From Candidatus Altimarinota bacterium (GTDB lineage Bacteria > Cyanobacteriota > Cyanobacteriia > Cyanobacteriales > Microcystaceae), in the NCBI GenBank assembly GCA_012031035.1, contig JAAUUT010000002.1, positions 1-64,000 of the forward strand: DNA of 64,000 nucleotides, read 5' to 3'. The notes beneath the pieces were generated by a model that had not been told where the DNA came from, searched no databases, and was given only the letters and a program-made list of their open reading frames with translations. The position numbers and the translations under genes are program-made. Positions 11,034 to 19,623 of this stretch are shown piece by piece. Every line of letters begins with the position of its first letter. Positions within the stretch are counted from its first letter, which is position 1.

Positions 11034-12200
11034 GTGTCTGCATTACTAGAAGGATTATTTAACGGCATTAGTATTGGTTCGGTATTGCTAATCGCCGCTT
11101 TGGGGTTAGCCATTGTATTCGGACTGATGGGGGTAATTAACCTCGCCCACGGCGAATTGATGATGTTGGGCGCATATACGACCTTTGTGGTGCAAAACGT
11201 CTTTAAACCCTTGGGCGAACCCTGGTTTAGTTTTTATATTATCGTTTCTCTGCCGATCGCGTTTTTGGTGGCGGGTTTAGCAGGGTTAGCGTTGGAGAAG
11301 GGCGTAATTCGCTTTCTCTACGGGCGACCGTTAGAAACGCTACTGGCAACCTGGGGCGTAAGTTTAATTTTGCAACAATTCGTTCGCAGCGTCAGTTGGC
11401 TTTTGGTTATTAGTATAGGGATTTTTTGCCTGTTTTACTTCAGCGGTTTGGCGGTTCTTCGTCGCCGCATTAATTGGGAAAGAATTCGCGGTTGGGCTAT
11501 TGCAATTTTACTGGTTTTGTCGGGCGCGATCGCAACGGTAGCGGGATTTTTAATCGCACAAAGCAAGCAAACCGCTTTAATTAGACCCTGGTTTAGCGCC
11601 AGAAACGTTGATGTAACCGCACCAGAATGGTTGCGACGCGGGTTTGCAATTTTAGGAGTTCAGATGCCTTATGCGCGAATTTTTATCATCGTTTTGACGA
11701 TTCTTTGTCTTCTGGGCACTTACTGGTTTTTAAACCGTTCGACTTGGGGATTGCGCATTCGTTCGGTAACGCAAAATCGTTCTATGAGTTCCTGTTTGGG
11801 CATTCCTACCGCGAAAGTCGATGCCCTGACGTTTGTTTTGGGATCGGGATTAGCTGGCATTGCGGGATGTGCGATTAGTTTGTTGGGTTCTGTTGGCCCG
11901 AATACCGGACAAGCGTATATTGTCGATACTTTTATGGTAGTCGTCGTCGGCGGAGTCGGCAATCTTGTCGGTACGATTGTAGCGGCGATGGGAATTGGCA
12001 TTATCAATTACCTCATCGGTAGCGGAACGCTAGCATTAATCTTATCGCCCGTTACCTGGCTCAAACCCTTAACGGATTTCTTCCTCTTCTTTGCCGATAG
12101 CAGCATGGCAAAAGTGATGGTATTTGCTTTAATTATTGCCTTTTTACAAGTTAAACCCGCCGGATTATTTCCGCCAAAAGGACGTACTGCTGAAATTTAA
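11034..12200 (+). CDS. urtB: Urea ABC transporter permease UrtB
   Basis: 388-residue inner-membrane permease of the LivH family. It opens with LLEGLFNGISIGSVLLI and has GVINLAHGELMMLGAYTTF and, near the C-terminus, VVVVGGVGNLVGTIVAA, typical of branched-chain-type permeases. The start taken is GTG 11034; no strong Shine-Dalgarno is seen, only an A-rich leader. It pairs with UrtC to form the channel. The 215 bp after urtA hold a stem-loop and a repeat-like GGCGCATGGCGTGCGCC. Confidence 0.93.
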   Translation: MSALLEGLFNGISIGSVLLIAALGLAIVFGLMGVINLAHGELMMLGAYTTFVVQNVFKPLGEPWFSFYIIVSLPIAFLVAGLAGLALEKGVIRFLYGRPLETLLATWGVSLILQQFVRSVSWLLVISIGIFCLFYFSGLAVLRRRINWERIRGWAIAILLVLSGAIATVAGFLIAQSKQTALIRPWFSARNVDVTAPEWLRRGFAILGVQMPYARIFIIVLTILCLLGTYWFLNRSTWGLRIRSVTQNRSMSSCLGIPTAKVDALTFVLGSGLAGIAGCAISLLGSVGPNTGQAYIVDTFMVVVVGGVGNLVGTIVAAMGIGIINYLIGSGTLALILSPVTWLKPLTDFFLFFADSSMAKVMVFALIIAFLQVKPAGLFPPKGRTAEI

Positions 12201-12351
12201 AAAAGAGGCAACAGTAATGAAAGTCGGAAGTCGGAAGTATAAATATGCTTCTTTGTCCTCTTTGTCTATCTTGTCACCAATGCCTGTTGCCTGTTGCCTA
12301 AACTGAATAATTAATTTAAAAGCGTAACGGCTTACTCAAGTATCTAAAATT

Positions 12352-13482
12352 ATGGGACTTCAAGACATTAGAAAGCGAAAAAAATTGTTGATTGAAGGAC
12401 AAATTGTACTTGGCATTGCCTTGATTTTTGCGATCGCGATGCCCTTGTTATTACCAGCCTTTCGCCTAAAAATATTAGGAAGAATTTTATCGCTTGCGAT
12501 CGCGGCTTTAGGAATCGATCTAATTTGGGGTTATACCGGACTGCTAAGTTTGGGACACGGCATCTTTTTTGCCCTCGGCGGTTATGCTTTTGCCATGTAT
12601 CTTAATTTACAACTGCCGCCAGGACAATTACCAGACTTTTTTAGCCTCTACGGCGTTAGCGAATTACCTTGGATATGGAAACCTTTTTATTCTTTTCCAT
12701 TAACCGTTATTGCGATTATTGTTGTCCCAGGAATCATCGCTGGATTGTTGGGATATTTAATCTTCCGCAATCGCATTAAAGGCGTTTATTTTTCAATTTT
12801 AACGCAAGCTGCTTTATTAGTTTTCTTTAACTTCTTTAACGGTCAGCAAAAGTTAATTAATGGGACGAATGGATTAAAAACTGACACGCAGCCAATTTTT
12901 GGATTTCTTGCTAGTTCTGCTGAGGCACAAAGAGGTTTTTATCTAACCACTATTGTTTTGTTGGTTCTAGCTTATTTCTTATGTCGATGGTTAACAACTG
13001 GACGTTTTGGACGATTATTAGTTGCCATTCGAGATGATGAAGTAAGAGTGCGTTTTTCGGGTTACGATCCAACAGGATTTAAAGTATTAGTTTTTGCAAT
13101 TTCGGGAGCGCTTGCCGGAATTTCTGGGGCACTTTATACCGTACAAACAGGCATTATTACGCCTAGTAATGCCTTAAGCGTTGCCTTTTCAATTGAAATG
13201 GTAATTTGGGTAGCTGTAGGAGGGCGAGCGACATTATTTGGAGCAATTTTCGGCACAATTTTAGTTAGATGGGCGCAGACATTCTTAAGCGAGGAATTTC
13301 CCGATGTTTGGGTATTTTTCCAAGGTGCGTTATTTTTAATTGTCGTTACCGTACTGCCAGAAGGTATTGTGGGAGGGATTCAGAAATTGCGATCGCGTTT
13401 ATTTCGTACCCGTCTTATTACCTATCCTAGTATAGAAGAAGATCCAGAAATACAAAAAGAGCGAGAAGAGATTAATTCTTAG
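12352..13482 (+). CDS. urtC: Urea ABC transporter permease UrtC
   Basis: 376-residue LivM-family permease with about eight to ten hydrophobic segments. Family features include ALGIDLIWGYTGLLSLGHG and, near the C-terminus, VAVGGRATLFGAIFGTILV. The start is ATG 12352. The 151-bp gap from urtB includes a GAAAGTCGGAAGTCGGAAGT simple repeat at about 12220. It partners with UrtB. Confidence 0.93.
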   Translation: MGLQDIRKRKKLLIEGQIVLGIALIFAIAMPLLLPAFRLKILGRILSLAIAALGIDLIWGYTGLLSLGHGIFFALGGYAFAMYLNLQLPPGQLPDFFSLYGVSELPWIWKPFYSFPLTVIAIIVVPGIIAGLLGYLIFRNRIKGVYFSILTQAALLVFFNFFNGQQKLINGTNGLKTDTQPIFGFLASSAEAQRGFYLTTIVLLVLAYFLCRWLTTGRFGRLLVAIRDDEVRVRFSGYDPTGFKVLVFAISGALAGISGALYTVQTGIITPSNALSVAFSIEMVIWVAVGGRATLFGAIFGTILVRWAQTFLSEEFPDVWVFFQGALFLIVVTVLPEGIVGGIQKLRSRLFRTRLITYPSIEEDPEIQKEREEINS

Positions 13483-13508
13483 AAACTAAGACATTTTTAA
13501 GGGAAAAA

Positions 13509-14258
13509 ATGACTGAAAAAATCTTAGAAATAGAAAATTTAACCGTTAGCTTTGATGGCTTTAAAGCGCTAAAACAGTTAAATTTCAGTCTCGATACTGG
13601 AGAATTGCGCGTAATTATCGGGCCTAATGGTGCTGGGAAAACAACTTTTCTTGATATCATTACGGGGAAAGTTCAACCTACAGAAGGAAGAGTATTATTT
13701 AAAGGACGCAATACTAAACGCATCCCCGAACATAGTATCGCTCGGATGGGAGTCGGACGCAAGTTTCAAACGCCACGAGTTTATCTAAATCTAACCGTGC
13801 GAGAAAATTTGGATCTTGTTTGTAATAGTAACAAAAATGTTTTTTCAACGTTATTGGGTCGTCCTTCTGTTTCTGAAAATAAGAATGTCGCAAGTTTATT
13901 AGAAACTATTGGTTTATATGCAAAAGCAGATTTAAAAGCAGCATTGCTTTCTCATGGCGAAAAACAACGTTTAGAAATTGGAATGTTAGTTGCGCAGTCA
14001 CCCGAATTATTATTAGTAGATGAACCCGTAGCGGGTTTAACCGATGAAGAAACCGAAAATGTCGGTAATTTGTTATTAGCATTAGCAGAACATCATTCAA
14101 TTATTGTTATCGAACACGATATGGAATTCGTTCGACAAATCGCTCGTCGAGTTACTGTTTTGCATCAAGGTTCGGTTTTGTGCGAAGGAAATATGGATGA
14201 AGTACAAAACGATCCTCGCGTAATTGAGGTGTATTTAGGACATCAGGATGAATTATGA
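13509..14258 (+). CDS. urtD: Urea ABC transporter ATP-binding protein UrtD
   Basis: 249-residue LivG-type ATPase. Walker A GPNGAGKTT, signature LSHGEKQRLEIG (a variant of LSGGQ), Walker B LLLVDEPVAGLTDEE, H-loop IEHDMEF. It follows urtC after 26 bp, with AAGGGA as ribosome binding site. It powers urea import together with UrtE. Confidence 0.94.
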   Translation: MTEKILEIENLTVSFDGFKALKQLNFSLDTGELRVIIGPNGAGKTTFLDIITGKVQPTEGRVLFKGRNTKRIPEHSIARMGVGRKFQTPRVYLNLTVRENLDLVCNSNKNVFSTLLGRPSVSENKNVASLLETIGLYAKADLKAALLSHGEKQRLEIGMLVAQSPELLLVDEPVAGLTDEETENVGNLLLALAEHHSIIVIEHDMEFVRQIARRVTVLHQGSVLCEGNMDEVQNDPRVIEVYLGHQDEL

Positions 14259-14332
14259 ATTATGAATTGTTTGTTCGTCATTCGCCATCTCTTCATCCTC
14301 CCCAATCACAAATCCCTAATCTCCAGTCACCA
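14248..14332 (+). repeat. Heptamer and CCAATCAC-type repeats between urtD and urtE
   Basis: ATGAATTATGAATTATGAAT at the urtD stop codon (the last urtD codons are repeat-derived), followed at about 14299-14332 by CCCCAATCAC/CCAGTCACC units. Together they fill the urtD-urtE gap. Confidence 0.6.
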
Positions 14333-15034
14333 ATGCTACAAATTTCTAATTTAAATGTTTATTACGGCGAAAGTCATATTCTTCGGAATGTTGATTTAAG
14401 CGTACCAAAAGGACAAATGATTTGCTTAATCGGACGCAATGGCGTAGGTAAAACAACGCTGCTAAAAACGATTATGGGACTATTAAAACCCCGAATAGGA
14501 GAAGTTATTTATGAGGGACGCTCTCTGACAGGAATAACAACCGACAAACGTGCAAGAATGGGAATAGGATATGTTCCTCAAGGAAGAGAAGTTATTCCTC
14601 GTCTGACAGTAAAAGAAAACTTATTATTAGGTTTAGAAGCACGTCCAAACGGAAGAAGAGGAAACGAACGAATCCCCGAAGAAATCTTTCAACTTTTCCC
14701 AGTTTTAAAAACAATGTTGTCTCGAATGGGAGGCGATTTAAGCGGCGGACAACAGCAACAATTGTCAATAGCGCGCGCTTTGATGGGCAATCCTCAATTA
14801 CTGCTTTTAGACGAACCAACTGAAGGAATTCAACCTTCAATTATTTTAGAAATTGAAGCGGCTGTTCGTCGGATTATTAAAGAAACAGGAATATCAGTTT
14901 TATTAGTAGAACAGCATTTACATTTCGTTCGCCAAGCCGATAGATATTATGCCATGCAAAAGGGAGGAATTGTTGCTTCTGGTTCTACCGATGAGTTGAG
15001 TCAAGATGTCATTCAGCAATTTTTGGCAGTATAA
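14333..15034 (+). CDS. urtE: Urea ABC transporter ATP-binding protein UrtE
   Basis: 233-residue LivF-type ATPase with Walker A GRNGVGKTT, signature LSGGQQQQLSIARAL, Walker B LLLLDEPTEGIQPS and H-loop VEQHLHF. An upstream in-frame ATG at 14255 would add 26 residues encoded entirely by dispersed repeats. The start at 14333 (MLQISNLNVYYG) matches the family N-terminus and is preferred. It is the last gene of the urt cluster. Confidence 0.94.
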   Translation: MLQISNLNVYYGESHILRNVDLSVPKGQMICLIGRNGVGKTTLLKTIMGLLKPRIGEVIYEGRSLTGITTDKRARMGIGYVPQGREVIPRLTVKENLLLGLEARPNGRRGNERIPEEIFQLFPVLKTMLSRMGGDLSGGQQQQLSIARALMGNPQLLLLDEPTEGIQPSIILEIEAAVRRIIKETGISVLLVEQHLHFVRQADRYYAMQKGGIVASGSTDELSQDVIQQFLAV

Positions 15035-15219
15035 ACTAAATTAGCTTTTCTAATTTTGATAATCTGCTAACTTCTTTAACAGGAACTATTTGATAATTTG
15101 GATTCTTTTGAATTATCTGTTTCAACTGATTAGATGGTTGAAACAAAAAGACAATACTTTCGACTTTCGACTTACGTCCTATTGGACGAGCTACGCCAAC
15201 GAATGGGCGACTTTTTCAA

Positions 15220-17118
15220 CTACGATCGCCGATATTGCTCTATTAGTTGTGGGAGATAATCCAAGCCATCGCTTCCTATTATCGATAAAAATAGAGTGCG
15301 ATTCTGCTGTAAGATTTGCGAGAAAGATTCTTCTCCAATTTGACCTTGTATAATCGATAGCAATCCTGCTGCTTGTCGCCATTCTTTAGCAGAAATTTGA
15401 TTTAAAAGATACATTCCCAAACAACTATTACAGACAGCGCGATCTTGATTATTCAAACGATAGTAAGCTTCTCCTAAATAAGTAAAACTTAGTCCCATTA
15501 AATATAAATCGCCGACTATCTGGGCTGCCGCAACGCCTTTTTCTAAGTATTCAATAGCAGATTGAGGCTGTTCTAGGAGCGCGTAAGCAATGCCAAGACT
15601 ATTGTAAGAAAGCGCTTGTGTTTGAGAGCGAACGATATCGCGATCGTAGGCATCGTCTAATCGTTCTGACAATTTTAGGCTTTGTTTGAGATCTTCTATA
15701 CTTCTCTCATAAACGTCCGAGAGGATTTCTTCTTGTTGGCGAGCGCCTAAGACTTCGCTGTAACCCAGATTAGCTAAAGCATTGGCTTCTCCTACCTTAT
15801 CGCCTGTCTGACGTGCCAGAATGAGAGCGCGTTGACTATGGTCGATCGCAGCTTGATAATCTTGTTGCGCAATACAAGTACGGGCTAAATGATTGAAGTT
15901 AGCAATCTCGCAGATAGTATCGCCCGAACTGCGAGCAATTTCCAAAGCTTCCTGATGAAAAGCTTTTGCTTGTTCGTATCGTCCTACCGTTCGCTGAGAA
16001 TAACCGAGTAAGGTGAGAATGCGTCCTTTTTCTTGAGTGCGATCGCTTTGTCGTAAGGGTTCGTCTAAATATTCGAGGGTATTTCGCAAGCTTTCTCCAG
16101 AAAAACTTACAAATATACCGCCATAAAGCGGAAAATCAGCACGCATAGCAAAATTTCGCATAATTTGTAAGACAGGTTGAAAACAAGCTCTCGCTAATGG
16201 CGAAGAATCGCCGCTTTGGTTCGCACCATTAGATAACTCCCCCCAAAGCATTGCAAAAACCATCAACGTCGAACTCGAAAGGCGTTTTCCCCATTGAATG
16301 CTATAGGGCTGTTGGTCAAACCACGCCACCAATCCCATTTGCAACCAGCGCAGAATAACTGCTAGTTCGACCCAGACGCTTAACTCGTCATTGCGATAGG
16401 CCTTTGCCAATTCGGTTGCGGGTCGATTGAGCGCTTGAAGTTGAAATAGCTGCTGGGGAAATAGACTACTAACCCGTTTTGCCCAAGCACTCCAAGGCCC
16501 TCGCTGTCCGGGAACGCCTTCAAATCCCAATTGACCTGCGCTTTGCTCGTACATCCAACTAACCAAATGACCTTCAAGCGCTGCTATAGAATCCATCGCA
16601 CGCTCTAATCCCGTGGCAATTTGCTGTAAATCGGCTGCGAGATCGGGTTCTGCAATTGATTCTGCTCTTTGTTGGAGAGATTTAGCGAGTTGTTGGATCT
16701 GCGTTTGGTTCAACGGATGAGGTTGATTGATATCAAGTATCCCAAACAGAGTCAGCAATCTGTCTTGTGCTGGTGCAGCAGCTATTTGCGCGATCGCGTT
16801 TTCAATGCTTTCTGTCTGTTGCTTTTCTTTTTGTCCTTGTCGCCAAGCTTCTTGTATGGTTTGTAAGGCTCTTAATTGACGATTAGCTTTGGCTTGCTTG
16901 AGTTCGTCAGTTTGGCTATTGAGTTGTTCGCGAACTTGGCTCAGTCGTTCTTCTAGACAGCGCTCAAAGATTTCTCCCGTCCCCGCACTCAGATTGTCGC
17001 TCAGCCTTCGAGCAACTTGATTTTTAGAGCGAATTTTGCCTTGCAAGGTATCAGTAACAATTTGCTCGATTAAAGTTAGGTAGCGATCGCGCCAAGAAAT
17101 TGAGTCCGATGCAGTCAT
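15220..17118 (-). CDS. Tetratricopeptide-repeat protein
   Basis: 632 residues with no signal peptide. The first third is helical and charged (probably coiled coil, with RQLRALQTIQEAWRQGQKEK). The C-terminal half carries TPR units, for example GRYEQAKAFHQEALEIARSS, QDYQAAIDHSQRALILARQT and AIEYLEKGVAAAQIVGDLYL. It is probably a cytosolic scaffold, with partners unknown. It is convergent with urtE and ends about 185 bp after it. The start at 17118 is followed upstream by an AT-rich heptamer repeat. Confidence 0.75.
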   Translation of the reverse strand: MTASDSISWRDRYLTLIEQIVTDTLQGKIRSKNQVARRLSDNLSAGTGEIFERCLEERLSQVREQLNSQTDELKQAKANRQLRALQTIQEAWRQGQKEKQQTESIENAIAQIAAAPAQDRLLTLFGILDINQPHPLNQTQIQQLAKSLQQRAESIAEPDLAADLQQIATGLERAMDSIAALEGHLVSWMYEQSAGQLGFEGVPGQRGPWSAWAKRVSSLFPQQLFQLQALNRPATELAKAYRNDELSVWVELAVILRWLQMGLVAWFDQQPYSIQWGKRLSSSTLMVFAMLWGELSNGANQSGDSSPLARACFQPVLQIMRNFAMRADFPLYGGIFVSFSGESLRNTLEYLDEPLRQSDRTQEKGRILTLLGYSQRTVGRYEQAKAFHQEALEIARSSGDTICEIANFNHLARTCIAQQDYQAAIDHSQRALILARQTGDKVGEANALANLGYSEVLGARQQEEILSDVYERSIEDLKQSLKLSERLDDAYDRDIVRSQTQALSYNSLGIAYALLEQPQSAIEYLEKGVAAAQIVGDLYLMGLSFTYLGEAYYRLNNQDRAVCNSCLGMYLLNQISAKEWRQAAGLLSIIQGQIGEESFSQILQQNRTLFLSIIGSDGLDYLPQLIEQYRRS

Positions 17119-17221
17119 TTGAATTATGAATTAGGAATGATGAACTCGCCCGCACGTAGTGACGTAAGGAGGACGAATGAAGCTTTCATATAGCGTTTCT
17201 CAAATCAGGAAGGTACATTGA

Positions 17222-17330
17222 ATTACTGAACTCCTGTAAAGACAAGGCGGGCTTTTTGTCGTTGTACGGCAAAAAGGTTTTGCCCGCCGTCGCGATATAT
17301 CGCGTCTCTACTGAAATCCTGAACTACTAG
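17222..17330. repeat. MITE-like palindromic repeat with nested hairpin insert
   Basis: The outer parts (ACTGAACTCCTGTAAAGAC and CGCGATATATCGCGTCTC, then TACTGA) match, in inverted orientation, the compact element at 57484-57533. Here about 46 bp with its own GGCGGGC/GCCCGCC stem are inserted in the middle. It lies in the 535-bp gap 17119-17653, which otherwise holds AT-rich sequence, heptamer repeats at 17120-17143 and a HIP1 site. No gene is seen there. Confidence 0.65.
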
Positions 17331-17653
17331 TTCCGTACCTCATAAGTATGAGAATTACTATATCTTCTATCTTCATAGGTTTTTCCCTCCCATTGAGCCT
17401 TGTATTTGAGCCTTGTACAAAACTGACCCCATCCACAATCACTAATGGCTTTGGCTAAATTATGATTACATACTATGCCTTTGAGGTTAAAATTTTCCAC
17501 TGCGATCGCTTAGTTTTCGTTGACTATCTTGCGGGATAGTTTGTAGGGAATTCTTATGAACATTTTCGTTAAAAAAGAAAAAATCTTGGATGACCTCCAA
17601 ATCTTATAATTTCTTAATATTATGTAAGGAAGGCGATCGCTTAAGGAAGACAC

Positions 17654-17950
17654 ATGGCTAACATCACGTTTGTAAAAGAAGAAAAAGAAATTATTGCAGC
17701 AGATGGAGCAAATTTGAGAGAGAAGGCGCTGCAAAATAAGATTGATATTTATACGTTCAAAGGCAAGCTCACCAATTGTGGGGGATACGGTCAATGCGGA
17801 ACTTGTATCGTCGAGATTGTCGAAGGAGAGGAAAATTTATCCCCTAGAACCGATTTTGAGCAGCGCAAGCTAAAGAAAAAACCAGATAACTATCGTTTAG
17901 CTTGTCAAACCCTCGTCAATGGTCCGATTAAGGTAAAAACCAAGCCATAA
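17654..17950 (+). CDS. 2Fe-2S ferredoxin
   Basis: 98 residues. The cluster ligands are the Cys residues in [11 protein letters not shown] (C-x5-C-x2-C) plus a fourth in LACQT about 37 residues on. The beta-grasp start [12 protein letters not shown] is typical. It is a small soluble electron carrier of the adrenodoxin/bacterial type, and its redox partner is not evident. An AAGGAAG ribosome binding site lies 5-10 bp upstream. psbM follows 180 bp downstream on the same strand. Confidence 0.88.
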   Translation: MANITFVKEEKEIIAADGANLREKALQNKIDIYTFKGKLTNCGGYGQCGTCIVEIVEGEENLSPRTDFEQRKLKKKPDNYRLACQTLVNGPIKVKTKP

Positions 17951-18129
17951 TCTTAAAGACAGTTTTTGTCGTCGTCTGTCTCGGTAACGAGCGATAATAC
18001 GCGAAGTCCGCTTTTTTTAAAAGGTTTACCTCTAGGTCAAGACAACTTACAACTTAGATTGGTAAACCGATCGCCGATCGCTGTTATTCTAAAAGTTGTT
18101 AGTCAAGATGAGTTAGAGGTAATCAAGCA

Positions 18130-18237
18130 ATGGAAGTTAACGATCTTGGATTTATCGCCAGCATTTTATTCGTGCTGGTTCCCACTGTCTTTCTATTGAT
18201 TCTGTACATTCAAACCAATAAAGAAAGCGCCAATTAG
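18130..18237 (+). CDS. psbM: Photosystem II reaction centre protein M
   Basis: 35 residues. [20 protein letters not shown], followed by [13 protein letters not shown], is nearly identical to PsbM across cyanobacteria and chloroplasts. It is a single transmembrane helix in thylakoid PSII at the dimer interface. It is too short for usual gene-length cutoffs. It is followed 32 bp later by a strong terminator-like hairpin. Confidence 0.96.
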   Translation: MEVNDLGFIASILFVLVPTVFLLILYIQTNKESAN

Positions 18238-18269
18238 TAAATCACAGAAAATACCAACCTATAACATTA

Positions 18270-18302
18270 AAGAGGGAAGCAGAATCATTTTGCTTCCCTC
18301 TT
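18270..18302 (+). terminator. Hairpin terminator after psbM
   Basis: AAGAGGGAAGCA, 9-nt loop, TGCTTCCCTCTT: a perfect 12-bp stem directly after psbM and before the convergent universal stress gene. The TT tail is short, so it may act in both directions. Confidence 0.75.
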
Positions 18303-18346
18303 GATTCGCTATCCACAAATCATTTAACCGATCGCTGATAACTGAA

Positions 18347-19201
18347 TTAGCCGCCTTCTCTTCGTGCTAGCAGTACCGGACAGGTCGCATTAACGCGAAC
18401 ATAATCAGATAAAGACGTTCCTAAAAGGCGATCCAGGTCGGGTAAACTTTTTGCGACTGAAGGACGGCGATCGGGAGAACCCATCACTAGCAGATCGATA
18501 TTATACTCTTCTACTAAATTACAAATTTGCTCTGCTGGCTTACCTCCAGTGACGATACAACGATGGGAAACCCCCATTTTTTTTGCTTTCTCGGCTGCTG
18601 GTGCGAGGACTGGGTTATTTTCCATCTCCGCTTTCGAGAGCGGTAGTAATTCCGGCTTTAAATCGGGGTTGACGCGAGCTAAAAATAGTTCTGCATCGGG
18701 ATAATCTCGCAGTATATACAGTGCCAGCTCGAGTGCGTATTGAGAAGCATTCGCTTTATCTAGCGCTACCATTACACGCTTAATTTTTTTGACGTAAATG
18801 TCATCCTTTACTAACAACATGGGGTGGTTAGTGAGTTGGAAGACGTACTGAGAGACTGAGTTTTCGAGAATAGCTTCTAGACGTTTGAGTCCTCGCGAAC
18901 CCATGAGAATTAAATCGGCATCGATTTCTTCTGCTACTTGGCAAACTACGTCTTTGGGTTCGCCTTGGCGCAGCATAGTCGAAACTTTATTAGGGTCTAG
19001 TTGCGTGTTCTCAAGAATTTTGGCAATAATTTTGCCTCCTTCTTCCCACTTAGCTGCGAGCGAGTCGGCGCTAACTTGTGGCGGAACGACGTGCAAGATA
19101 GTAAGAGTCGCTTTTTTAATGGCGGGAATGTCCATTAAAGCTTTGAGCATATCTTGGGTCTGACCCGTTCCCGAATCGGTATATAAAATTTTGTCGAGCA
19201 T
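18347..19201 (-). CDS. Tandem-domain universal stress protein
   Basis: 284 residues with two UspA domains. Domain 1 has ILHVVPPQ and LMGSRGLKRLEAILENSVSQ. Domain 2 starts near KIKRVMVALDKANASQ and has VMGSPDRRPSVAKSLP. The GxxG-type nucleotide-binding glycine patterns are partly conserved. It is a soluble protein of the ATP-binding/stress family and its exact role is unknown. It is convergent with psbM. Confidence 0.88.
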   Translation of the reverse strand: MLDKILYTDSGTGQTQDMLKALMDIPAIKKATLTILHVVPPQVSADSLAAKWEEGGKIIAKILENTQLDPNKVSTMLRQGEPKDVVCQVAEEIDADLILMGSRGLKRLEAILENSVSQYVFQLTNHPMLLVKDDIYVKKIKRVMVALDKANASQYALELALYILRDYPDAELFLARVNPDLKPELLPLSKAEMENNPVLAPAAEKAKKMGVSHRCIVTGGKPAEQICNLVEEYNIDLLVMGSPDRRPSVAKSLPDLDRLLGTSLSDYVRVNATCPVLLARREGG

Positions 19202-19623
19202 GGATTCAAACTAAATTGTTAAGGTCACTTAAGCTATCTCTGATAGGAGGTTTGGGTACAAAGTATAGTGTCGATCTTGCCAGAGAAATTTCACAACTTA
19301 TTCACTTAGTAGACAAAACTCAACATTCCCCCACGTCTAAAAGAGAAGCTCTATCGATGCGATCGCGCTTGCTCCTAACCATGCGTTTTAGTCATTTTAA
19401 AAACTCAATTGCCTTGCTGTATCGGGTTGGGGAGTTTAGCGTCAATCTGAAATAACTAGTACGCGATCGCTTTATCCGAAAAGCTTACCCCGAACAACTA
19501 TCTACCTTGCTTTCCCGATCTTATCTCCGCAATTTCACTGAGTTGTTCTCTGGGATCTGCAAATTTAAATTTCTTATTTTTCAGTAAGTTAACGGAAGAT
19601 TTTTTAAAAGCAAAACTAGCACA
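19202..19623. other. Non-coding gap upstream of the LamG/glycosidase gene
   Basis: 422 bp with two HIP1 sites. A 79-codon open frame starts from TTG at 19216 but has no recognisable homology or ribosome binding site. I see no RNA gene or clear repeat. Confidence 0.4.

Noticed and set aside
14255-14332. 26-residue N-terminal extension of UrtE
   Set aside because: Encoded wholly by dispersed repeats; the family start is MLQISNLN at 14333.
15090-15353. 87-codon plus-strand open frame after urtE
   Set aside because: It runs antisense into the TPR gene, includes a dispersed repeat near 15175-15205, and shows no family motif.
17966-18199. 77-codon open frame between ferredoxin and psbM
   Set aside because: It overlaps psbM in another frame, uses a TTG start and has no conserved feature.
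19216-19455. 79-codon open frame upstream of the LamG gene
   Set aside because: TTG start without ribosome binding site and no recognisable homology; treated as non-coding.
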